Shown here: positions 1 to 5,574 of the stretch, piece after piece | Layout of the letters: the number at the start of each line of letters is the position of its first letter | How positions within the stretch are numbered: position 1 is the stretch's first letter | Assembly (NCBI GenBank): GCA_021849525.1 | Contig: JAJZSS010000145.1 | Coordinates: 1-5,574, forward strand | From: Chloroflexota bacterium | GTDB lineage: Bacteria; Chloroflexota; Anaerolineae; Anaerolineales; UBA4823 | DNA length: 5,574 bases | Direction of reading: 5' to 3' | Made by a program: the position numbers and the translations under genes | The notes under the pieces: generated by a model | Databases searched by the model: none | The model's input: only the letters and a program-made list of their open reading frames with translations | What the model was told of the DNA's origin: nothing

Positions 1-497
1 GGCTGGAAAAGCTGACCGGAGCGGATTGGATTGGGCAGCTGGCGTCCCTCTCGGCGCCTCTGGGTAGGCGCTGGTTCCTGCTGGGGGGGGCGCCCGGCGT
101 GGCTGAGCTGGCAGGCCTGCGCCTGGCAGAAGCCTTCCCGGGTTTGCAGATCGCAGGCACGTATTATGGTTTCTTCCCGGAAGGCGAGACTCCGGCTGTT
201 CTGGAGCGGATAAAAGCCGCTCGGGCTGATTTGCTGTTCGTAGGTCTGGGTACCCCGCGCCAGGAGCTCTGGCTGGCCCGCAACCGGGGTAAAATTACGG
301 CGCCGCTGGGTTGGGCGGTCGGGGCGTTGTTCGATTATCTGGCTGGCTCCGAGAAGCGCGTCCCGGGCTGGATGAACCGCCTGGGCCTGGAGTGGTTGTT
401 CCGTTTATGGGTTGACCCGCGGCGCAAGTGGCGGCGCTACCTGCTGGGGAATCCCCGCTTTATCGGGCGCGTGCTGGCCCAAAAGCTGAGAAAATAA
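1..497 (+). CDS. WecG/TagA/CpsF-family glycosyltransferase, C-terminal part (5' end outside window)
   Basis: The frame is open from the first full codon at position 3 to a TAA at 495-497, giving 164 residues. WecG/TagA/CpsF enzymes are usually about 240-260 residues, so roughly the first 80-100 are missing, including the N-terminal part where the proposed catalytic Asp/Thr lie. Family landmarks in the visible part, in order, are L-T-G-A-D near the start, F-L-L-G-G-A-P-G-V-A-E (residues about 25-35), F-P-G-L-Q-I, the signature G-L-G-T-P-R-Q-E (81-88), G-W-A-V-G-A-L-F-D-Y-L-A-G (103-115), K-R-V-P-G-W and G-L-E-W-L-F-R-L (128-135), then a basic tail. Known members transfer N-acetylmannosaminyl or related residues from UDP-sugars to undecaprenyl-diphosphate-linked acceptors at the inner face of the membrane. 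The acceptor and donor here cannot be read from the sequence. The following phosphatase and GT-C genes fit a surface-polysaccharide locus. The family call is strong and the exact sugar is unknown. Confidence 0.93.
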   Translation, partial: LEKLTGADWIGQLASLSAPLGRRWFLLGGAPGVAELAGLRLAEAFPGLQIAGTYYGFFPEGETPAVLERIKAARADLLFVGLGTPRQELWLARNRGKITAPLGWAVGALFDYLAGSEKRVPGWMNRLGLEWLFRLWVDPRRKWRRYLLGNPRFIGRVLAQKLRK

Positions 498-516
498 TTT
501 GATAACCTTTGGTTTG

Positions 517-527
517 AAAGGGTAGGA
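517..527 (+). promoter_or_regulatory. Ribosome binding region of the phosphatase gene
   Basis: The sequence AAAGGG at 517-522, followed by TAGGA at 523-527, lies just upstream of the ATG at 529. AAAGGG ends 6 bases before the start, which is normal Shine-Dalgarno spacing. The match to the anti-Shine-Dalgarno sequence is partial. This supports the chosen start of the phosphatase gene. The 31-base gap it sits in (498-528) shows no recognisable promoter pair. Confidence 0.55.
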
Positions 528-528
528 T

Positions 529-996
529 ATGCATTCGGTTTTGTTCGTTTGTACCGCCAATATTTGCCGCTCACCGATGGCGGAAGGCCTGCTGCGTGCC
601 CGCCTGGGTGAAGCTGCTCAGGATTGGCGGATTGAATCGGCGGGCACATGGGCGATCGATGGGGAACAAGCGGCACCGCGGGCGATAAAAGTATTGCAAG
701 TGCGAGGGATCGATCTGAGCGAGCACCGCTCACGGATTGTGAATCCAGCCATCCTGTCCCAGGCGCGCCTGGTGCTGGTGATGGAGAAAGGCCACAAAGA
801 AGCGCTGCAGGTGGAATTTCCTCGCTTTGCCTCGAAAATTTTCCTTCTGAGTGAAATGGTAGGCGAAATCAACGAAATCAAAGATCCGATGGGACGCTCG
901 GCTGCCGATTTTGAAAGAACTGCCCTGGAATTAGAAGACATCTTTGAGCGGGGCCTGGGGGTGATTGCCGAGCTCTCGGAGGAGTATGCTGGCTGA
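529..996 (+). CDS. Low-molecular-weight protein tyrosine phosphatase (Wzb/YwlE superfamily)
   Basis: This is a complete 155-residue protein, the normal length for the family. The N-terminal phosphate-binding loop C8-T-A-N-I-C13-R14-S15-P-M-A-E matches CX5R(S/T): C8 is the expected nucleophile and R14 the phosphate-binding arginine. The second cysteine, C13, is conserved in many members and can form a protective disulfide with the nucleophile. The general-acid D-P motif is D119-P120, in I-K-D-P-M-G-R-S. The protein is cytosolic, with no signal peptide or membrane segment. In polysaccharide loci such enzymes (for example Wzb) dephosphorylate the bacterial tyrosine kinase that drives polymer export; no kinase is in this window. 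Ile at position 12 favours phosphotyrosine over the phosphoarginine specificity of YwlE, which has Thr there. The start has a Shine-Dalgarno-like AAAGGG, and the 3' end overlaps the next gene by 11 bases, suggesting coupled translation. Family certain; substrate inferred. Confidence 0.95.
   Translation: MHSVLFVCTANICRSPMAEGLLRARLGEAAQDWRIESAGTWAIDGEQAAPRAIKVLQVRGIDLSEHRSRIVNPAILSQARLVLVMEKGHKEALQVEFPRFASKIFLLSEMVGEINEIKDPMGRSAADFERTALELEDIFERGLGVIAELSEEYAG
978..988 (+). promoter_or_regulatory. Shine-Dalgarno GGAGGAG abutting the ATG of the large GT-C gene
   Basis: GGAGGAG at 978-984 is the strongest ribosome-binding match in the window, but only one base separates it from the ATG at 986. Using GGAGG alone (978-982) leaves three bases, still shorter than usual. 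It lies inside the end of the phosphatase gene, whose stop is at 994-996. A ribosome terminating there could re-initiate at this ATG. The alternative TTG at 965 has only GGGGGTGA directly against it and is less convincing. Confidence 0.5.
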
Positions 997-2992
997 GCCT
1001 GTCGCTGTTACGAAAGATCCGGCTGGCCTGGCACGCCGCCTGACGCAGGGCTCGGGTTGGCTGGGCTGGGTGCTGGTGCTTGGGCTGCTGAATGGCCTGC
1101 TGTATGTGTTCACGGTGCCGCCCTGGCAGCATTACGACGAGCCCAATCATTTCGAGTACGTTTGGCTGGTGGCTCAGCATGGCAGCGTCCCTCAACCCGG
1201 CGAGTTTGATCCCATCATGCGCCGGTCCGTCGCCGATTCCATGATCGAGCACGGCTTCTATGCGCCGCTCGGCTTTCTCCCCGATTTGAATGCCCCGGAA
1301 GGGGAGATCTGGATCGGGCAGCACCCGCAGACCGGCGACCCGCCGCTCTACTATCTCTGGGCGGCCCTGCCAGTGCGACTGCTGCAAAACCGCGCTGATA
1401 TCACGGCTCAACTCTATGCAGCCCGCCTGGCTTCCCTGGTCTTGTTTCTGCTCACCCTGGTGGCGGCCCGCGGGATTACCACCGAGCTGACTCCCGTAGG
1501 CCATCCCCTGCGGATTCTGCTCCCGCTGAGCCTGGCCCTGCTGCCAGCCTTCGTGGACCTGATGACCGCCGTCAACAACGATGCGGCGGCCGTTGCCATT
1601 TTCTCCTGGTTCTTGTGGGGTGCCACCCGCCTGATCCAGCGCGGCTTGAACTGGCTGGATTTCTTCTGGAGCCTGGCCTTTGCCCTGTTGGGTCTGGTCA
1701 CCCGCCAGACGGCATATATCGCCATCTTTCTCTGGCTGCTGGCAGTTGTTCTGGCCTGGTACCGGAAGGCGCGAGCCCCCTGGCGCAGGCTGGCCTGGCT
1801 TCTGGGCGGGATTGTGTTTGTGGCGGGCGTTGGGGCGCTTTTTTCCTGGGGAGATGCAGCGTTGTGGTACCGGGAGTCGCTGCAAGCTGAGCCAGATCGC
1901 CTGGAATCTGCCCAGGCTCCGCACGGAGATTATATTTTCCAGCTGACATCGTCCACGGGAGAATCCCTGGGAAGCCTGGTGCAAATCCTGCCCATTGAGC
2001 AGACTCGCCTCCTGGCAGGCAAGCCTGTCACCCTGGGAGCCTGGATGTGGGCGGACCGCCCGCTGGAAGCCCGCTCGCCGGAGATTTACCTGTATGCCAA
2101 GGGCAAAGGTTACAGCCGCCCGGTCAGCCTGACCACCCGGCCGCAGTTCTTTGCCTTCACCACCCGCCTGGGGCGGGATACCCGGCGGGCCTGGGTCGTT
2201 CTGGCGCCAGTTCCCGCCTCCCAAGCAGAACCCGTGGAAGTCTATTTTGATGGCGTGGTGCTGGCGGAGGGCGCATTTCCCCTGGATCAGGCGCCGGTTT
2301 ATGAGGCGCCTGGTTCGATTACCGGCCTGTGGGGTGGGATGGGATTCACCAACCTGCTGCGCAATGGCTCAGCCGAGGCCGCCGGGCCGCGCGTCCGCCC
2401 CTGGCTGGACGGGCTGGGCGAGCGCCTGCTGCCAGGCACCGGCTTCGAGCGGCTGTCGTTGACGATGTATTCGGTCCTCGATCGCCCGGCGGGGGGGTGG
2501 TATTACCTGAATACCTTCAAGAACCTGGGGCGCACCTTCTGGGCGGTCTTCGGCTGGAACGGGGTCTACCTGCCGGGAGCTAAACCCTATCGCCCGCTGG
2601 CATGGATTACCTTCCTCGGCCTGGTAGGGGCTTTGCTGGCGGGTTGGCGTTACCGCCGGCAGTTGCCCTGGGCTGTCATCAATCTGTTTGCGGTGGCTCT
2701 GGTCGCCGTGTGGGGTTTTGCGCTGCTGCGCGGCTCCAACTATGTCTTTCTGCGCACCGGCTTCCTGCCCGCGGCGCGCTATGTCTACCCGGCGGTTATC
2801 CCGGCGCTGCTGGCATTTGTAGGTGGGTGGGTGGTTCTCCTGGATCTGACCCTGGGGAGCTGGCTGCACAAAAGGGCTCAAGATAACCTGGCCTGGCTGG
2901 CTTACCTGCCGCTGGGGCTGTTCTTCCTGGGTTTAAATATTTTCTGCCTGATCAGTATGGTCGGTGTGTGGCGGGCGATGGGGGTGCTGTGA
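986..2992 (+). CDS. GT-C-type polytopic membrane glycosyltransferase (PMT/DUF2142-like) with large extracytoplasmic beta-sandwich insert
   Basis: The protein has 668 residues from the ATG at 986. A first membrane segment (about 25-44) is followed by a loop with Y-D51-E52-P-N-H, the acidic motif that GT-C enzymes use to bind metal and the lipid-phosphate-sugar donor. Next come G-D-P-P-L-Y-Y-L-W (117-125) and hydrophobic segments near 143-161, 176-194, 200-214, 226-259 and 268-287, including M-T-A-V-N-N-D-A (193-200), typical of such proteins. Residues about 290-505 are not membrane-like. Within them, about 312-430 resembles a carbohydrate-binding beta-sandwich (L-A-G-K-P-V-T-L-G-A-W, ending in V-Y-F-D-G-V-V-L-A-E-G). 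A second stretch, N-L-L-R-N-G-S-A-E (456-464), resembles the start of a CBM4/9-type module. Then come R-T-F-W-A-V-F-G-W and four more hydrophobic segments, including A-R-Y-V-Y-P-A. It probably transfers a sugar from a polyprenyl-phosphate donor on the outer face. Donor and acceptor are unknown, and DUF2142 versus GT39 cannot be settled by eye. Confidence 0.82.
   Translation: MLAEPVAVTKDPAGLARRLTQGSGWLGWVLVLGLLNGLLYVFTVPPWQHYDEPNHFEYVWLVAQHGSVPQPGEFDPIMRRSVADSMIEHGFYAPLGFLPDLNAPEGEIWIGQHPQTGDPPLYYLWAALPVRLLQNRADITAQLYAARLASLVLFLLTLVAARGITTELTPVGHPLRILLPLSLALLPAFVDLMTAVNNDAAAVAIFSWFLWGATRLIQRGLNWLDFFWSLAFALLGLVTRQTAYIAIFLWLLAVVLAWYRKARAPWRRLAWLLGGIVFVAGVGALFSWGDAALWYRESLQAEPDRLESAQAPHGDYIFQLTSSTGESLGSLVQILPIEQTRLLAGKPVTLGAWMWADRPLEARSPEIYLYAKGKGYSRPVSLTTRPQFFAFTTRLGRDTRRAWVVLAPVPASQAEPVEVYFDGVVLAEGAFPLDQAPVYEAPGSITGLWGGMGFTNLLRNGSAEAAGPRVRPWLDGLGERLLPGTGFERLSLTMYSVLDRPAGGWYYLNTFKNLGRTFWAVFGWNGVYLPGAKPYRPLAWITFLGLVGALLAGWRYRRQLPWAVINLFAVALVAVWGFALLRGSNYVFLRTGFLPAARYVYPAVIPALLAFVGGWVVLLDLTLGSWLHKRAQDNLAWLAYLPLGLFFLGLNIFCLISMVGVWRAMGVL
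2980..2992 (+). promoter_or_regulatory. GTGA translational-coupling overlap between the two GT-C genes
   Basis: The GTG start at 2989-2991 shares bases with the TGA stop at 2990-2992 of the upstream gene, a classic 4-base GTGA overlap. A G-rich stretch at 2980-2984 serves as a weak Shine-Dalgarno sequence with 4 bases of spacing. This arrangement usually means re-initiation by the same ribosome and decides the start over the in-frame GTG at 2968. Confidence 0.6.
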
Positions 2993-4497
2993 CTCGCTCA
3001 CTGCGCTGCAGCCTGATCTTCCTGGCTTTGCTGGCGCTGCTGCGGGCAGCCCAGCTCAGCCTCGCCTCCCAGCGCAGTTTCTGGGAAGATGAAGCCGCCA
3101 CGGCGCGTTTATCCGTGCTCAGTTATTCCGAGATCATCGCCGCGCGAGCGCAGGATAATCACCCGCCCCTCTACTGGCTGCTGGTCAGCGCCTGGGGGCG
3201 GATTTTTGGGCAGGACGAGCTGGGGCTGCGCTCGTTTTCGATCCTGTGCCTGGCGGGGGTCCTGGCTCTGGTCTATGCGCTGGCAGCGAAATTCTACAGC
3301 CCACGGGCAGCCTGGCTGGCAGGCCTGCTGTTCGTCGCTTCACCATACGTCCTGACTTATGGTCACAATGCCCGCTATTATACCTTGGCGGCTGGCCTGA
3401 GCCTGCTGGCGCTGCTGAGCGGCGAACACTTTTTGGAAGGGCATAAGCTCTGGGGTCTGGTTGTTTATACCCTGTCAGGGATCGCCCTGATTTATACGAT
3501 TTATATGGGGGTGACCGTATTGCTGGGCATCAACCTATGGTGGCTGGTGCGCACCCTGCGCGGGAATTACGCTCTTCGCCAGGTAGTCGCCTGGCTCTTT
3601 GCGCAGGGGCTGATCGGGCTGAGCTATCTGCCCTGGCTGGGAACGCTGGTCGGTGTGACCAATCGCAATTTCGATCCGGCTTTCAGCCTGGCAAGCCTGC
3701 CCTCGGCCCTGGCTGTGCGTCTGGGTTATTTAGGCTTTGCCTACAGCGTGGGGGAATTCTTCTCACCTCTTTACCCCCTCGTCTGGCTGGGGATTGGCTT
3801 GAGCTTGCTCATCCTGTTGTCCGCTTTACGCCGCCTGGATGCACCGACCGGACTGCTCGCCGGTGTGCTGGCGGTGACGGTTCTGGCGAGCGTCCTGGTG
3901 AGCAGCCTGTCTGTTTTTCCCCAATCCGCCTGGCAGAATCTCTCCAACCGCACCTTTTTCGTCTTTCCATGTTTTGTTCTGCTGCTGGCAGCCGGGTTGG
4001 ATCGTCTGTCCGTTCGCCCGATGCGAGTTGGGTTGAGCTTGCTGCTGGTTGTCTATCTGGTTGGGGCAGTAAATGTTTTTACCGGTCGCCAGGCCGTGAA
4101 GCCGCTCTTGATCGTGCCCTGGGTGGAGGTGATGGAGAAGCTCCAGGTTGAAAGCCGGCCAGGGGCGATCGTCTTTTGCAGCCAGTTCGACACGGTCTGC
4201 CCGTACTATGTAGATCGCTTTGGGCTGTCACGCGTACCGCTGAGCAGTTGGGAGCAGGCTCTGGCTGGCCAACCCGCCGAAGTCTGGTGGCTGCAGAACA
4301 ATATTGGCGGCTATGATTACGCCCGCCAGCAGGAGCAGGCGGCCTTCCAGGCGCTGCAGGCAGCCTACCCACACGTGGAGCAGTTTGATTACGCGGCTCA
4401 GGACGCCAGTATCCGCCAGATCAAAGCCCGCTGGCTGGGGCAGGAAGATTACCCCTATCGCCTCAATCTCTATCATTTTAAACCCGGCTCTCCGTGA
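2989..4497 (+). CDS. GT39/PMT-like (GT-C fold) membrane glycosyltransferase
   Basis: The protein has 502 residues from the GTG at 2989. After the first membrane segment (about 8-25), the outer loop carries F-W-E-D34-E35-A, the acidic GT-C motif for metal and donor lipid phosphate. This is followed by the family's N-H-P-P-L-Y-W-L-L (57-65) and an F-G-Q-D-E-L-G-L-R-S-F-S segment (73-84). The G-H-N-A-R-Y-Y-T stretch (125-132) matches the 'eaRmY' region of PMT_2 proteins. Hydrophobic segments follow near 84-124, 132-147, 155-188, 198-215, 259-280, 286-309, 322-337 and 345-365. The last ~130 residues (about 372-502) are soluble. They contain F-C397-S-Q-F-D-T-V-C404, whose two cysteines could pair if the domain is outside the cell. 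It probably moves a sugar from a polyprenyl-phosphate donor to a glycan or protein at the outer membrane face. It is coupled to the preceding GT-C gene by a 4-base overlap. Specific substrate not readable. Confidence 0.88.
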   Translation: MTRSLRCSLIFLALLALLRAAQLSLASQRSFWEDEAATARLSVLSYSEIIAARAQDNHPPLYWLLVSAWGRIFGQDELGLRSFSILCLAGVLALVYALAAKFYSPRAAWLAGLLFVASPYVLTYGHNARYYTLAAGLSLLALLSGEHFLEGHKLWGLVVYTLSGIALIYTIYMGVTVLLGINLWWLVRTLRGNYALRQVVAWLFAQGLIGLSYLPWLGTLVGVTNRNFDPAFSLASLPSALAVRLGYLGFAYSVGEFFSPLYPLVWLGIGLSLLILLSALRRLDAPTGLLAGVLAVTVLASVLVSSLSVFPQSAWQNLSNRTFFVFPCFVLLLAAGLDRLSVRPMRVGLSLLLVVYLVGAVNVFTGRQAVKPLLIVPWVEVMEKLQVESRPGAIVFCSQFDTVCPYYVDRFGLSRVPLSSWEQALAGQPAEVWWLQNNIGGYDYARQQEQAAFQALQAAYPHVEQFDYAAQDASIRQIKARWLGQEDYPYRLNLYHFKPGSP

Positions 4498-4510
4498 GGT
4501 CGCTGCCATG
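4496..4510 (+). promoter_or_regulatory. Ribosome binding site of the lipoprotein glycosidase gene
   Basis: GAGG at 4496-4499 overlaps the TGA stop of the previous gene (4495-4497) and lies 8 bases before the ATG at 4508. This spacing, together with the signal peptide that follows, fixes the start at 4508. The same frame stays open upstream to 4304, but that extension lies inside the GT-C gene and would bury the signal peptide behind 68 arginine/serine-rich residues. Confidence 0.65.
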
Positions 4511-5572
4511 CAATATTGGAGTCGTGTGATCAGACGAGATATCTTCAGACTGCTGGCCCTGCTCAGCCTGGGTTGGCTGGGGCTGGCCTGCACACCCGCC
4601 AGGACTGAAGAGCCAAAAATGGGACCTGAAATAACGATATTAACCCCTCAGGCGCCAACTCAGCCGCCCGAATCGGCCCTACCGGCTTCAGAGATGGCGA
4701 CCGGCGTGCCTCAGCCAACCCTGTCCAGCATCTCCACTGAAGCAATTTCCACGCCGTCTGCCAGCGGCAGCCCGGCTGCAACCATGCTTCCGGCAACGGA
4801 GCCCGTTCCGGCTCAGGCTACCCCACCCGCACCGGGTGGATCGCCTGCTGCACCGGGAATCCCGGGAGGCTCTCCTGCAATCCCGGCCCGGTCGATCTTC
4901 GGAATCGAGCTCCATGCCATCTCCGAGCAGGGCGGCCTGGGATTGCTCACCGGGGCGGGGGGAAAGTGGGTGCGGCGCAATGCCCTGCTGTGGTTGGAGG
5001 TGGAATCCCAGCCAGGCGAGCGCAGCTGGCAGAACCTGGCGAAATTGGAAGCCGAGCTGCAGGCGGCTGCCGGTCAGGATTTGCAGACCATCCTGATCGT
5101 GCGCGGCACGCCGCTGTTTGCCCGCCAGGTGGCTGGATCGGCGTGTGGGCCGGTGGCCGCGGATTATTTTTCTGATTTCGCCGATTTCCTGGCGGAAGCG
5201 GTCAGCCGCTACAGCCAGCCGCCGTACAACGTTCGCTACTGGGAGATCGGCAACGAGCCAGACGTTGATCCTGGCCTGGTAAAAGGGGACAGTGTCTATG
5301 GCTGCTGGGGTGATCAGAGCGATCCATATTATGGCGGTGGGCATTATGGGGAAATGCTCAAAGTCGTTTACCCGCGCGTCAAAGCCGCCAACCCGGAAGT
5401 CCAGGTGCTTCTGGGAGGCTTGCTGCTGGACTGCGACCCGGCAAACCCGCCCGAGACCTCGCCTGGATCGGGTAAGGTTAAAGATTGCAGCTCGGGGCGC
5501 TTCCTGGAAGGCATCCTGCAGGCAGGCGGCGGCGCTTACTTTGACGCCGTCAGCTTCCATGCCTATGATTAG
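4508..5572 (+). CDS. Putative lipoprotein with Pro-rich linker and clan GH-A-like glycoside hydrolase domain; ends early at an in-frame TAG
   Basis: The visible product has 354 residues. Residues 1-27 form a signal peptide: basic V-I-R-R, a hydrophobic stretch, then L-G-L-A-C28. This fits a relaxed lipobox, so C28 is probably lipidated and the protein anchored outside the cytoplasmic membrane. Residues 29-128 are a low-complexity Pro/Ala/Ser/Thr linker. From 129 (S-I-F-G-I-E-L-H) a (beta/alpha)8-type domain starts: K-W-V-R-R-N (153-158) and Y-W-E-I-G-N249-E250-P-D (244-252), where E250 is the expected acid/base after the conserved Asn, then F-D-A-V-S-F-H351-A-Y-D (345-354). TAG follows at 5570-5572. 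In clan GH-A enzymes the nucleophile Glu lies further along, near strand 7, so it is absent here. The protein may resemble the PslG-type hydrolases (GH39) of exopolysaccharide operons. GH39, GH5 or an unassigned family are all possible. It starts 10 bases after the GT-C gene. Confidence 0.8.
   Translation: MQYWSRVIRRDIFRLLALLSLGWLGLACTPARTEEPKMGPEITILTPQAPTQPPESALPASEMATGVPQPTLSSISTEAISTPSASGSPAATMLPATEPVPAQATPPAPGGSPAAPGIPGGSPAIPARSIFGIELHAISEQGGLGLLTGAGGKWVRRNALLWLEVESQPGERSWQNLAKLEAELQAAAGQDLQTILIVRGTPLFARQVAGSACGPVAADYFSDFADFLAEAVSRYSQPPYNVRYWEIGNEPDVDPGLVKGDSVYGCWGDQSDPYYGGGHYGEMLKVVYPRVKAANPEVQVLLGGLLLDCDPANPPETSPGSGKVKDCSSGRFLEGILQAGGGAYFDAVSFHAYD
4832..4885 (+). repeat. Short degenerate repeat in the Pro-rich linker (P-G-G-S-P-A units)
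   Basis: Within the linker of the lipoprotein, P-G-G-S-P-A occurs at residues 109-114 and again at 119-124, followed by A-P-G and I-P respectively. The two DNA copies are only partly alike (ggtggatcgcctgc versus ggaggctctcctgc), so this is an old or constrained repeat. It probably provides a flexible spacer between the membrane anchor and the catalytic domain. Confidence 0.45.
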
Positions 5573-5574
5573 AT

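Noticed and set aside
878..2224. A 448-residue open frame on the minus strand
   Set aside because: It lies opposite the phosphatase and GT-C genes, and its translation is a Gln/Gly/Pro/Arg-rich composition with no recognisable motif. Long antisense frames are expected opposite GC-rich genes, and the plus-strand genes are clearly real.
2968..2988. Earlier GTG start for the second GT-C gene
   Set aside because: It adds only seven Gly/Ala-rich residues, lengthens the overlap to 25 bases and has no better ribosome binding site. The GTGA overlap at 2989 is the more typical arrangement.
1000..4500. Very frequent CTGGC/GCTGG words on the plus strand
   Set aside because: These follow from Leu-Ala, Leu-Trp and Ala-Gly codon pairs (CTG GCC, CTG TGG, GCT GGC) in membrane proteins of a GC-rich genome. 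Spacing is irregular, so no repeat or recognition-site array is supported.
4304..4507. An upstream extension of the lipoprotein frame
   Set aside because: It would overlap the GT-C gene by almost 200 bases, add an Arg/Ser-rich stretch without homology, and place the signal peptide internally. The ATG at 4508 has a Shine-Dalgarno sequence and begins the signal peptide.
4853..4865. Perfect inverted repeat CCGGGA-A-TCCCGG
   Set aside because: The one-base centre leaves no room for a full hairpin loop, and it sits inside a coding Pro/Gly linker. Codon use explains it, and no T-run follows to suggest a terminator.
4688..5560. A 290-residue open frame on the minus strand
   Set aside because: It is antisense to the lipoprotein glycosidase, whose motifs are unmistakable. 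The minus-strand product shows no domain, and its low-complexity Arg-rich start mirrors the Pro/Ser linker on the other strand.

Overview
The window reads as one co-directional (+ strand) gene string from a GC-rich bacterium. It encodes the later part of a cell-surface or exopolysaccharide locus. The strong CTG/GCC/GGC codon bias, the polytopic GT-C glycosyltransferases and the Pro/Ser/Thr-linker lipoprotein glycosidase look most like Chloroflexota (Anaerolineae-type). That assignment is inference from style, since no rRNA or marker gene is present.

Layout: (1) positions 1-497 hold the C-terminal part of a WecG/TagA/CpsF-family glycosyltransferase, cut by the window edge. (2) Positions 529-996 hold a complete low-molecular-weight protein tyrosine phosphatase (Wzb/YwlE superfamily). 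(3) Positions 986-2992 hold a 668-residue multi-pass membrane protein of GT-C type. It has a DE motif in its first outer loop and a large non-membrane insert that looks like a carbohydrate-binding beta-sandwich. (4) Positions 2989-4497 hold a second GT-C (GT39/PMT-like) membrane glycosyltransferase. (5) Positions 4508-5572 hold a putative lipoprotein with a Pro-rich linker and the first part of a clan GH-A-like (beta/alpha)8 glycosidase. Its reading frame hits a TAG just after the F-H-A-Y-D segment, two bases before the window ends, so the catalytic domain looks incomplete.

The genes are tightly packed: a 31-bp gap, an 11-bp overlap, a 4-bp GTGA overlap and a 10-bp gap. No terminator or convincing promoter is visible, which suggests one transcription unit that begins upstream and may continue downstream.

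A reasonable joint model is as follows. The WecG-type enzyme adds a sugar to a lipid-linked intermediate on the cytoplasmic face. The phosphatase counteracts a tyrosine kinase that controls polymer assembly. The two GT-C proteins transfer sugars from polyprenyl-phosphate donors on the outer face. The lipoprotein glycosidase trims or releases the product, much as PslG accompanies Psl synthesis. The family assignments are fairly secure; the specific substrates and the joint pathway are inferred.

No stretch over 300 bases lacks a gene, and I saw no RNA gene, CRISPR array, insertion sequence or origin.
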